Positions 1 through 6,305 of a stretch of DNA of 7,689 nt are shown here, in pieces. The stretch's first letter is position 1. Each line of letters begins with the position of its first letter. This DNA comes from Desulfuromonadales bacterium (GTDB taxonomy: Bacteria; Desulfobacterota; Desulfuromonadia; Desulfuromonadales; UBA2294). The stretch covers positions 1 to 7,689 of the forward strand of contig JAUVAJ010000069.1 in the NCBI GenBank assembly GCA_030591795.1, given 5' to 3'. The position numbers were made by a program, and so were the translations under genes. Below the pieces are notes generated by a model. That model was given only the letters and a program-made list of their open reading frames with translations. It was not told the origin of the DNA and did no database searches.

Positions 1-303
1 GATGCTATGGAATTGACCGCTTTTGCAGAAGTCTTCGGCGACAGCTTGCCGCCGCTGCATGGGGTGAAAGGGAGTCTGGGTCACTGTCTGGGCGCCGCCG
101 GCGGGGTGGAAGTTGCCATCGCCTGCCGGGCGTTGCAGGAACAAAAAATTCCTGGCACCGTCGGTTGTCTGGATCCTGAGGCTGCAGCTAATCAACGGGT
201 CAGTGCCGATATCCAACCGATCTCCGGTGATTACCTGCTGAACAGCAATTCAGGCTTCGGCGGGATTAACGGTGTGGTCATTCTGCAAAGGGGCGAGCGA
301 TGA
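1..303 (+). CDS. Beta-ketoacyl-ACP synthase (FabF-type), C-terminal part, 5' end outside window
   Basis: This is the last ~100 residues of a condensing enzyme, which extends an acyl chain held on an acyl carrier protein by decarboxylative Claisen condensation in the cytoplasm. The reading frame is open from base 1. The visible part starts at the D-A-M-E segment that in FabF follows the first catalytic His (HGTxT), so that His and the active-site Cys lie upstream of the window. The conserved Lys (bases 67-69) and second catalytic His (82-84) are present in KGSLGHCLGAAG, so this half looks catalytically intact. The C-terminal gating loop reads SNSGFGGIN (244-270). It keeps the Phe equivalent to FabF F400 but has Ser where FabF has F398, which could alter acyl-pocket gating (inference). 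The stop overlaps the next start as ATGA, linking it to the short KS-like protein, a typical KS/chain-length-factor arrangement. Family assignment is secure; its exact role is not. Confidence 0.93.
   Translation, partial: DAMELTAFAEVFGDSLPPLHGVKGSLGHCLGAAGGVEVAIACRALQEQKIPGTVGCLDPEAAANQRVSADIQPISGDYLLNSNSGFGGINGVVILQRGER
287..293 (+). promoter_or_regulatory. Ribosome binding site for the short KS-like gene
   Basis: The purine run AAAGGGG lies within the end of the upstream ketosynthase gene, six bases before the ATG at 300. It supports that start and, with the ATGA overlap, re-initiation after translation of the ketosynthase. Confidence 0.55.
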
Positions 304-1004
304 AGGCCTGGATCAATAGCATTGGCTGGGTGACCGCCGCCGGTTGTGGCATGGGACATAGTTCACATACCCAACCCCTTTGTTCCGGCCCATTGGCAAT
401 CCCGACCCGCAAACAGATTTTTGCCGAGCCGGACAAACGCTTCGGTCGGCTTGATGCTTTTTCCCGCATCGGCCTGGCGGCCATTACCTTCTGCCTGCGT
501 GATGCCGGCGCGGAACAATGGACGGAAAAACGGCCGATCGGTATTATTGCCGCCAGTCGCTACGGTTGCCTGGCGACCGATATCGCCTACCTTGAGACCA
601 TGCTGCCGGATGGCGGGAAGTTGGCCAGTCCAAATCTGTTCGCCTATACCCTGCCGAACTGTTTTCTCGGTGAGGCGGCGCTCCGTTTCGGTCTGACCGG
701 CAACAGTCTGCTTCTCAACCAGCAGGATGACAGCCGATTGAGTTCGGTCCGTTATGCCCTTGAGGAGTTGGCCTGGAGTGATCAGCAGGGGGTGCTGGCT
801 GGCATCTGCGATCTGGAGTTTCCCGCCGAGACCGATGCTGCAGAGATACCAGGCAGCCTGTTTCTGCTGCTCGGGCGCGAGCCGGGGGTAGAGGTTGAAC
901 CATATGGGGAGTTGGCACTGGTCGGCGAGCAGCTATACTTTAACGGGGACGCTGTCGCCAGTCTTACAGAACTTATAGCCGCATGTTTAGCAAACAATAA
1001 GTAG
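300..1004 (+). CDS. Short ketosynthase-like protein, chain-length-factor type (no catalytic Cys)
   Basis: The 234-residue protein starts with a ketosynthase-type N-terminus (INSIGWVTAAGCG). It runs through the KS N-terminal core (GIIAASRYG near 81-89; LPNCFLGEAALRFGLTG near 118-134; SSVRYALEEL near 148-157). It stops where a full KS, usually above 400 residues, would begin its C-terminal half. Where an active KS has the T-A-C-S/A-S nucleophile elbow, this protein reads L-N-Q-Q-D-D-S (139-145) with no Cys, and the KxxxGH and HGT His motifs are absent. It should therefore not condense by itself. Short proteins of this kind (Pfam Ketoacyl-synt_2, often named chain length factor) occur in aryl polyene and related clusters beside an active KS. 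By analogy it would pair with the upstream KS, whose gene overlaps it by four bases, and set chain length. That partnership is inference. The start is supported by a Shine-Dalgarno six bases upstream. Confidence 0.85.
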   Translation: MKAWINSIGWVTAAGCGMGHSSHTQPLCSGPLAIPTRKQIFAEPDKRFGRLDAFSRIGLAAITFCLRDAGAEQWTEKRPIGIIAASRYGCLATDIAYLETMLPDGGKLASPNLFAYTLPNCFLGEAALRFGLTGNSLLLNQQDDSRLSSVRYALEELAWSDQQGVLAGICDLEFPAETDAAEIPGSLFLLLGREPGVEVEPYGELALVGEQLYFNGDAVASLTELIAACLANNK

Positions 1005-1009
1005 TGTCA

Positions 1010-1033
1010 GGCGGCAGCGGGATTTACGTCGCC
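1010..1033 (+). other. Weak possible hairpin in the 44-base gap before the radical SAM genes
   Basis: GGCGGC (1010-1015) can pair with GTCGCC (1028-1033), giving six pairs including one G-U around a 12-base loop. It ends three bases before the AAGGAG ribosome binding site. No T-run follows, so it is not a classic terminator. It could affect translation of the first radical SAM gene or be chance. Confidence 0.2.
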
Positions 1034-1035
1034 AT

Positions 1036-1041
1036 AAGGAG
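1036..1041 (+). promoter_or_regulatory. Ribosome binding site deciding the start of the first radical SAM gene
   Basis: AAGGAG lies seven bases before the ATG at 1049, the strongest Shine-Dalgarno in the window. It argues against the in-frame upstream GTG at 1004, which would lie before this site and add 15 residues unlike the family. Confidence 0.75.
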
Positions 1042-1048
1042 TTGTACG

Positions 1049-2311
1049 ATGATAAAAATGGAACTGATTTACCCACGTTGGCCGAAACTGGACCGGCAGA
1101 CCGAATTCCACCTGCCGCCGCATGGCCCGGTAGTCTTTGCCGCGGCGATGCCGGCTGAGGTCAATCTGAAATTTACCGATGAGAATCTGCAGCAGATCGA
1201 TTTCGATGCCGACTGCGATCTGGTGGCGATCTCAACCATGCTTACCTCACAATTGCCACGCGCTTTCGAGATCGCACGTGAGTTTCGCCAGCGAGGCAAG
1301 AAGGTTATTTTTGGTGGTATCTCCACCATGCTGCATGCTGAAGAGGTGCAACAGCACGCTGATTCGGTCTTTCTCGGTGAGGTTGAAGGGCGATTTGAGC
1401 AGGTGTTGACCGATTTTCAACGCGGCCAGCTGCAACCGGTTTATGACTACATGCAGAACCACCCGGATATCAATCTGGTCGGTACCGCCAAGCGGGAAAT
1501 TCTCGATCGCGAACTATACAACTACCGTGGCGTACAGATGCTCGATCTGGTGCACGCCTCGCGTGGCTGCAAATTTAATTGCTTTCCATGTTGTACCGGG
1601 TATCTCGGCGGCAAGAAATTCCGCCCCCGCCCGGTCGACAAGGTGATCGAGGAGATGGAGGCGATCCAGAACAACCGACTGTTTATCGTCGACAATTCCC
1701 TCGCGCAGGATCGCCAGTGGTTGATTGATCTGTTCACAGAGATGGCGCCGCTGAAGAAAAAGTGGGTCTCGCACCCGATTCTGGATGATGATGAAGTGCT
1801 TAAGCTGGCTGCGGATGCCGGTGCCTGGTACGTTTATCAGGCGGTCTTCGACACCTCCGACACCATCCGTGAGCGGGTCAAACGTCTCAAGGATCACGGC
1901 ATCGGTATTGAGGGGACGATTATCCTCGGCACTGACGACCAGACCGAGGATGACATCAAGCGCCTGGTCGATTTCCTGATCGAAATCGAGCTCGATGTTG
2001 CCGAGTTCACCATCATGACACCATTCCCGCATTCGCCAATCCGTAGCCAGATGGAGAAAGAGGGGCGGATTCTGTCGAATGACTGGCTCAAGTATACCGC
2101 GGACAAAGTGGTGTTTCAGCCGAAGCATATGACTCCGGAGAAATTGCAGGAAATGTACCATTATGCCTGGGATACCTTCAATGCTGACAGCGGCCATCAG
2201 TTGAAGATGGGCGAACTGTTCAAGCAGGTGATCCGGCGCGAAATGGATGATGGCACTTACCATCGCTACAATCCGCGCAAGCGGCGGATCTTCAAAAAGG
2301 CGAATGCATGA
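1049..2311 (+). CDS. Radical SAM protein with cobalamin-binding-like N-terminal domain (first of three)
   Basis: This is a 420-residue radical SAM enzyme. It would cleave S-adenosylmethionine at a [4Fe-4S] cluster to start radical chemistry; the substrate is unknown. The N-terminal ~125 residues look like a B12-binding Rossmann domain (DLVAIST near 57-63; VIFGG at 86-90; FLGEVEG at 108-114) without a DxHxxG cobalamin-ligand motif, as is common in class B radical SAM methylases. The cluster motif is C174-x3-C178-x2-C181 in RGCKFNCFPCC. It is unusual: the residue before the third Cys is Pro instead of the usual aromatic, and a fourth Cys (182) follows directly. Later barrel elements include GTIILGTDDQTEDD (289-302) and TPFPHSPI (324-331). 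The ATG at 1049 is chosen over a GTG at 1004 because of the AAGGAG at seven bases. It overlaps the next gene by four bases. Family call is firm; reaction unknown. Confidence 0.92.
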   Translation: MIKMELIYPRWPKLDRQTEFHLPPHGPVVFAAAMPAEVNLKFTDENLQQIDFDADCDLVAISTMLTSQLPRAFEIAREFRQRGKKVIFGGISTMLHAEEVQQHADSVFLGEVEGRFEQVLTDFQRGQLQPVYDYMQNHPDINLVGTAKREILDRELYNYRGVQMLDLVHASRGCKFNCFPCCTGYLGGKKFRPRPVDKVIEEMEAIQNNRLFIVDNSLAQDRQWLIDLFTEMAPLKKKWVSHPILDDDEVLKLAADAGAWYVYQAVFDTSDTIRERVKRLKDHGIGIEGTIILGTDDQTEDDIKRLVDFLIEIELDVAEFTIMTPFPHSPIRSQMEKEGRILSNDWLKYTADKVVFQPKHMTPEKLQEMYHYAWDTFNADSGHQLKMGELFKQVIRREMDDGTYHRYNPRKRRIFKKANA

Positions 2312-3663
2312 GTCGGATATTTTTCATCTCCAGCAATACTACGGTCGACCCGTACCCGGTTTATCCGCTCGGTATGGCCGTGGTTTCCGGTGCGCTGCAG
2401 TCAGCCGGGCATGCGGTTAAACAGTACGATTGTCTGGTCCATGGCGAAGATCTCGCACTAATACAGGAGGCGTTGCTTGCCTTTGCGCCTGACCTGATTT
2501 CTATCTCCCTGCGCAATATCGACAACGTCGATTCGTTCAGCGGTGAAGATGGCTGGTACCTGCATCGGGTCAAACAGCTGGTGTTGGCGCTGCGTGAGAT
2601 GATTGACGTGCCGATCGTGGTCGGCGGGCCGGCGTTAACCATCATGCCCGAGGCGATTGCTGAATTCCTCGAAGTCGATCACGCGATCATTGGTGAGGGG
2701 GAGCGTTCGCTGCCCGAGTTGGTGCAGCGGTTAACCTCCGGTGAAACTGTAACTCAGATAATACCGCGCAACACCCCACTTGCTGGCGATCAATTCAGTA
2801 CGCCGCTGTTTGATCAGCAACTGATCGATTATTACCTGGAACAGAGCGGTATGGCCAACCTGCAGACCAAGCGCGGTTGTCCCTACCGGTGCAGTTACTG
2901 CTCTTACCCGCATCTGGAGGGGAGTAGCTTTCGGTTGCGCAATCCGCGGCAGATTGTTGATGAGCTGGAACGGTTGCAGCAGGAGCACGGTGTCGACCGG
3001 GTCTTTTTTACCGACTCAGTGTTCAACGATCCGCATGGCGAATATCTACAGCTGGTTGAAGAGATGCTCAGTCGCGACCTGAACATGGGCTGGTCGGCTT
3101 TCTTCCGTCCGCAGGGGTTCGGCCGGGAAGAGTTGGCGCTGATGAAGCGGTCCGGGCTTTACGCCCTGGAGTTGGGAACTGATGCCGCAGCCGATCGGAC
3201 CTTGGCGGGGATTTGTAAAAAACTGACCTTCGCCGAAGTTCTGGAGGTCAACCGGGCTTGCCTGGATGAACATTTGCCGGCTGCACATTTCATTATGTTT
3301 GGTGGACCGGACGAAGACGATGCAACCCTGGCAGAAGGCTTGGATAATATCGATCAGCTTGGCGCTTCGGTGGTGTTCGCCTTTTCCGGGATTCGCATTC
3401 ATCCGGAGGCGCCGCTGCATCAGCGGGCGATCGCCGATGGTATTGTTGCTGCGGATACTTCGTTGCTCAAGCCGATCTACTATTTTTCGCCGCTGATTGA
3501 CCGAGAGAAAATGGAACAGACGATAGAAGAACGTTTCAGCGGGCAAAGTAACCGTATTTTTCCACCTTCCGAGGGGTTGAAACGGATGACAGTGATGAAA
3601 AATTTTGGTTATCGCGGCCTGATGTGGGATCGGCTCGTACGTTTCCCGAAGAACAAGAGCTGA
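2308..3663 (+). CDS. B12-binding-type radical SAM protein (second of three)
   Basis: The 451-residue protein has a B12-binding-like N-terminal domain (VYPLGMAVVSGAL near 18-30; DLISISLRN near 62-70; VVGGPAL at 104-110; IIGEGERS at 127-134). A canonical radical SAM motif C191-x3-C195-x2-C198 (RGCPYRCSYC) follows. Further barrel segments are VFFTDSVFND (232-241), ALELGTDA (286-293) and IMFGGPDEDD (329-338). No DxHxxG motif is seen. Members of this broad class methylate unreactive carbons or rearrange and cyclise substrates; examples include BchE and HpnJ/HpnP-like enzymes. Which of these applies here cannot be read from the sequence. The start overlaps the previous stop as ATGA, with AAGG seven bases upstream. 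Position between two other radical SAM genes in a KS/ACP operon suggests an acyl-chain or lipid substrate (inference). Confidence 0.92.
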   Translation: MSRIFFISSNTTVDPYPVYPLGMAVVSGALQSAGHAVKQYDCLVHGEDLALIQEALLAFAPDLISISLRNIDNVDSFSGEDGWYLHRVKQLVLALREMIDVPIVVGGPALTIMPEAIAEFLEVDHAIIGEGERSLPELVQRLTSGETVTQIIPRNTPLAGDQFSTPLFDQQLIDYYLEQSGMANLQTKRGCPYRCSYCSYPHLEGSSFRLRNPRQIVDELERLQQEHGVDRVFFTDSVFNDPHGEYLQLVEEMLSRDLNMGWSAFFRPQGFGREELALMKRSGLYALELGTDAAADRTLAGICKKLTFAEVLEVNRACLDEHLPAAHFIMFGGPDEDDATLAEGLDNIDQLGASVVFAFSGIRIHPEAPLHQRAIADGIVAADTSLLKPIYYFSPLIDREKMEQTIEERFSGQSNRIFPPSEGLKRMTVMKNFGYRGLMWDRLVRFPKNKS

Positions 3664-3682
3664 GGGGATACCGGCTTAGTCA

Positions 3683-5134
3683 ATGACAGCTATCGACCAC
3701 CAAAATATTCTGCTGGTGCATCCACTCGGTTACCAGGTCGATGCCGCGGCTAATGATATTTCGCGTAAGGCGAATATTATGCCGCCGCTCGGGCTGGCGA
3801 GTATCGCCGCTTATCTTGACCGCGCCGGCTTGAACAGTCTGATCCTCGATTGCTACGCGCACCCGGATGCCGACAGCCGACTGCGTGAATTGTTACGGCG
3901 GGAGCGGCCGGGGATAATCGGTATCAGCTGTACCACCGCCAGCTTCCACGATAGCGTGCGTCTGGCACAAATAGCCAAAGATGAAGTGCCGCAGATTCGC
4001 ACGGTTTTCGGTGGCGCCCATGTCTCGGCGCTGCAGGAGAAGGTGCTGGAGTTTTCGCCACTGATCGATTGCGCCGTAATCGGTGAAGGCGAGCAGACCA
4101 TGCTCGAATTGGCCCAGCTGGCAGGGGCCGAGCCGAGCAGTGTCGGCGGCGTGGTCTGGCGGGCCAACGACGGTTCCGTTGTCAACAACGGCTACCGCAG
4201 CGACGCTCTGGTGCTCGACGATCTGCCGTTCCCGGCTTATGAAAAACTGAGCGGTTATCCGGATGCTTACAAACTGCCGATTTTCAACTACCCGAAGGCG
4301 CCGAACACCAGTTGTATCTCCAGTCGCGGCTGCCCTTATAGCTGCAGTTACTGCGACCGAAGCGTGTTTCAGCGCAGTTTTCGCTACAACTCGGCTGAAT
4401 ACCTTTACCAGCATCTGAAGTATCTCAAGGAGCGGTTCGGTATTCGGCATATAAATTTTTATGATGACCAGTTCACGTTTCATCGTGGCCGGGTCGAAGA
4501 GTTCTGTCGCAAGATGATTGACCAGCCGCTTGGTATAACTTTCAATTGCGCGGTGCGGGCCGAACATGTTGATCGCGAGCTGTTGCGTCTGATGAAAGCG
4601 GCCGGCTGCTGGATGGTCAGCCTCGGTATCGAGAGTGGCGATGAGGAGTTGCTCGCCCAGCATCGCCAGAACGCCAACCTCGACCTGCTGGCAGAAACCA
4701 TCCGGACCATCAAATCGTGCGGCATCCGGACCAAGGGGTTGCTGATGATGGGTCTGCCGGGTGAAAGCGAGGAGTCGATTCGCCGCAGTATGGAGTACGT
4801 GTTCTCTCTGCCGATCGATGATTTCAATCTGGCCAAATTTACGCCATTTCCGGGTTCGCCGATCTATGATGATATCCATCAGCTCGGCAGCTTTGATGAA
4901 GACTGGCAGAAAATGGATTGTATGCACTTCCAGTTCGTGCCGAAAGGGATGGACAAACAACAGCTGGAGCGGTTGTTTATCGAATTCTACAAGAGTCATT
5001 TTAAACGCAACCGGGTGTTATTGGGCTATCTGAGCATGCTCTGGAAATCGCCCGACAGCTGGTTGCGCTTTGCCGGCAGTGCCAGACAATTTCTGCGTTT
5101 TGCCGTGAGTAACAAGCGTTATGGATCATCCTGA
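3683..5134 (+). CDS. B12-binding-type radical SAM protein (third of three)
   Basis: This 483-residue protein has the most canonical architecture of the three. The B12-binding-like domain includes ILLVHPLG (9-16), MPPLGLASIAAYL (33-45), IIGISCTTA (78-86), VFGGAHVS (108-115) and VIGEGEQT (132-139). The linker DLPFPAYEKL (180-189) is typical of the family. The motif C217-x3-C221-x2-C224 (RGCPYSCSYC) binds the cluster. SLGIESGDEELL (313-324) and GLLMMGLPGES (352-362) are standard barrel segments, and TPFPGSPIYDD (387-397) ends the core. About 60 residues follow that are rich in Arg/Lys and aromatic residues and might contact membrane or acyl-ACP (speculative). The ATG is the first possible start because an in-frame TAG lies at 3677-3679. 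The nearest GAGGGG is 15 bases away, so translation may depend on coupling to the gene before. It overlaps the glycosyltransferase gene by 14 bases. Methylase or cyclase remain equally possible. Confidence 0.93.
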   Translation: MTAIDHQNILLVHPLGYQVDAAANDISRKANIMPPLGLASIAAYLDRAGLNSLILDCYAHPDADSRLRELLRRERPGIIGISCTTASFHDSVRLAQIAKDEVPQIRTVFGGAHVSALQEKVLEFSPLIDCAVIGEGEQTMLELAQLAGAEPSSVGGVVWRANDGSVVNNGYRSDALVLDDLPFPAYEKLSGYPDAYKLPIFNYPKAPNTSCISSRGCPYSCSYCDRSVFQRSFRYNSAEYLYQHLKYLKERFGIRHINFYDDQFTFHRGRVEEFCRKMIDQPLGITFNCAVRAEHVDRELLRLMKAAGCWMVSLGIESGDEELLAQHRQNANLDLLAETIRTIKSCGIRTKGLLMMGLPGESEESIRRSMEYVFSLPIDDFNLAKFTPFPGSPIYDDIHQLGSFDEDWQKMDCMHFQFVPKGMDKQQLERLFIEFYKSHFKRNRVLLGYLSMLWKSPDSWLRFAGSARQFLRFAVSNKRYGSS

Positions 5135-6305
5135 GTTGCGCAATAATATTCTGGTTGTGGTGCCGGTCTACAATCACGCAGAAACCTTGCGTCAGGTGGT
5201 TGAAGGAGTGCTGGAACTGCACCCGTCGGTACTGGTGGTCGATGACGGCAGCAGCGAACCGGTTGTCGGTCTGCTCGAAGGGTTGCCGGTTGAACTGATT
5301 CGGCATGATGCCAACCGGGGCAAAGGTGCCGCCCTGCGTACGGCGGCCGACTGGGGCCTGCAGCACGGCTACAGTCACATGGTCTGCCTCGATGCCGACG
5401 GCCAACATGATCCGGGCGACTTGCCGCGATTTTTTATCGCGATTGCCGAAGCGCCACAGGCGGTGATTGTCGGCCATCGGGATTTTGCCCAGGCGTCGAT
5501 TCCCGGTTCGTCCCGGTTTGGCCGGCAGTTTTCAAATTTCTGGTTACGGCTGCAGACCGGGAGCCGGATCAAGGATAGCCAGAGCGGCTTTCGGGCTTAT
5601 CCGTTGATGCTGTTTCAGCATCTGAACTTCTGGACACGGCGGTATAATTTTGAAGTTGAGGTTTTGGTTCGCTCGGCCTGGGCCGGTCTGGAGTTGCGGG
5701 ATATTGATATCTCGGTCTATTATCCACCGGGTGATGAACGGATTTCACATTTTCGCGGCTTTATGGATAATTGGCGTTTGACTATGCTGAATACCCACTT
5801 GACGCTGCGCTCAATTGTCCCCTGGCCGCATCGGAAGATTATCGAACGTCAGGCAGACGAAGATAAGGTGGAAACCTTGTCGGTGATCCATCCGCTGCGT
5901 TCGCTGCGGCAATTGTTACGGGAAAACAGCAGTCCAAAGCGCTTGGCGGTCGCGGCCGGGGTCGGGGTTCTGCTCGGCACTTTGCCGCTACTGTTCTTTC
6001 ATACCATCGCCATCCTGTTTGTTTGCGGGTTTTTCCGCCTCAACAAGGTGGCGGCGATCAGTAGCAGTCAGCTGTGCATGCCGCCGATCGTTCCGGCGCT
6101 CTGTATCGAGCTCGGTTACTATTTTCGCCACGGCGACTGGTTGACTGAATTTTCGCTGCAAACGCTCGGTTATCAGGCGATGGAACGTTTATACGAATGG
6201 TTTTTGGGGTCTTTACTGTTGGCGCCATTGTTGGCTCTGCTGGTCGGGGCTTTAACTTATTTGCTGGCACAGATGGTTCAGAAGAACAATGCAGAAACAG
6301 TCTGA
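5121..6305 (+). CDS. Family 2 glycosyltransferase fused to a C-terminal DUF2062 membrane domain
   Basis: Residues ~8-235 form a GT-A glycosyltransferase that would use a nucleotide sugar at the inner face of the cytoplasmic membrane. It shows VVVPVYNHAETL (12-23), VVDDGSSEP (39-47), HDANRGKGAALRTA (62-75), the metal-binding DADGQHDP (91-98) and DSQSGFRAYP (152-161). The last two elements are typical of polyprenyl-phosphate sugar synthases of the DPM1 type. Residues ~255-390 match DUF2062: SPKRLAVAAGVGVLLGT, then hydrophobic stretches near 274-304, 310-335 and 362-385. The gene overlaps both neighbours (14 bases upstream, 17 downstream). A GT2 protein followed by an LpxL-like acyltransferase is a feature of aryl polyene clusters, where the two activities can also be fused. 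It probably glycosylates the product, its lipid anchor or a polyprenyl phosphate; the acceptor is not evident. No good Shine-Dalgarno is present, consistent with coupling. Confidence 0.92.
   Translation: MDHPELRNNILVVVPVYNHAETLRQVVEGVLELHPSVLVVDDGSSEPVVGLLEGLPVELIRHDANRGKGAALRTAADWGLQHGYSHMVCLDADGQHDPGDLPRFFIAIAEAPQAVIVGHRDFAQASIPGSSRFGRQFSNFWLRLQTGSRIKDSQSGFRAYPLMLFQHLNFWTRRYNFEVEVLVRSAWAGLELRDIDISVYYPPGDERISHFRGFMDNWRLTMLNTHLTLRSIVPWPHRKIIERQADEDKVETLSVIHPLRSLRQLLRENSSPKRLAVAAGVGVLLGTLPLLFFHTIAILFVCGFFRLNKVAAISSSQLCMPPIVPALCIELGYYFRHGDWLTEFSLQTLGYQAMERLYEWFLGSLLLAPLLALLVGALTYLLAQMVQKNNAETV

Noticed and set aside
300..1004. The short KS-like gene as a frameshifted pseudogene of a full ketosynthase
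   Set aside because: The frame is intact with a good start. The nucleophile region lacks Cys as in chain-length-factor proteins, and the next gene follows within 44 bases with no remnant of a KS C-terminal half in any frame that I could see.
1010..1033. Intrinsic transcription terminator between the KS pair and the radical SAM genes
   Set aside because: The stem is short and contains a G-U pair, the loop is 12 bases, and no T-run follows.
1004..1048. GTG start at 1004 giving a 15-residue N-terminal extension of the first radical SAM protein
   Set aside because: The strong AAGGAG site lies downstream of it, and the extra residues (MSGGSGIYVAIRSCT) do not look like part of the B12-type domain.
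1514..2263. A 249-codon open frame on the - strand opposite the first radical SAM gene
   Set aside because: It is a shadow of a well-supported gene, with no recognisable family and no convincing ribosome binding site.
3893..4999. A 368-codon open frame on the - strand opposite the third radical SAM gene
   Set aside because: It is fully antisense to a gene with clear motifs, its translation shows no recognisable domain, and long antisense frames are common in G+C-biased coding DNA.
1049..5134. Hopanoid-modification genes (HpnJ/HpnP-like) as the explanation for the radical SAM proteins
   Set aside because: The overall architecture is similar, but there is no squalene-hopene cyclase or other hopanoid gene. 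The operon partners are KS and ACP genes, which point to acyl chains.
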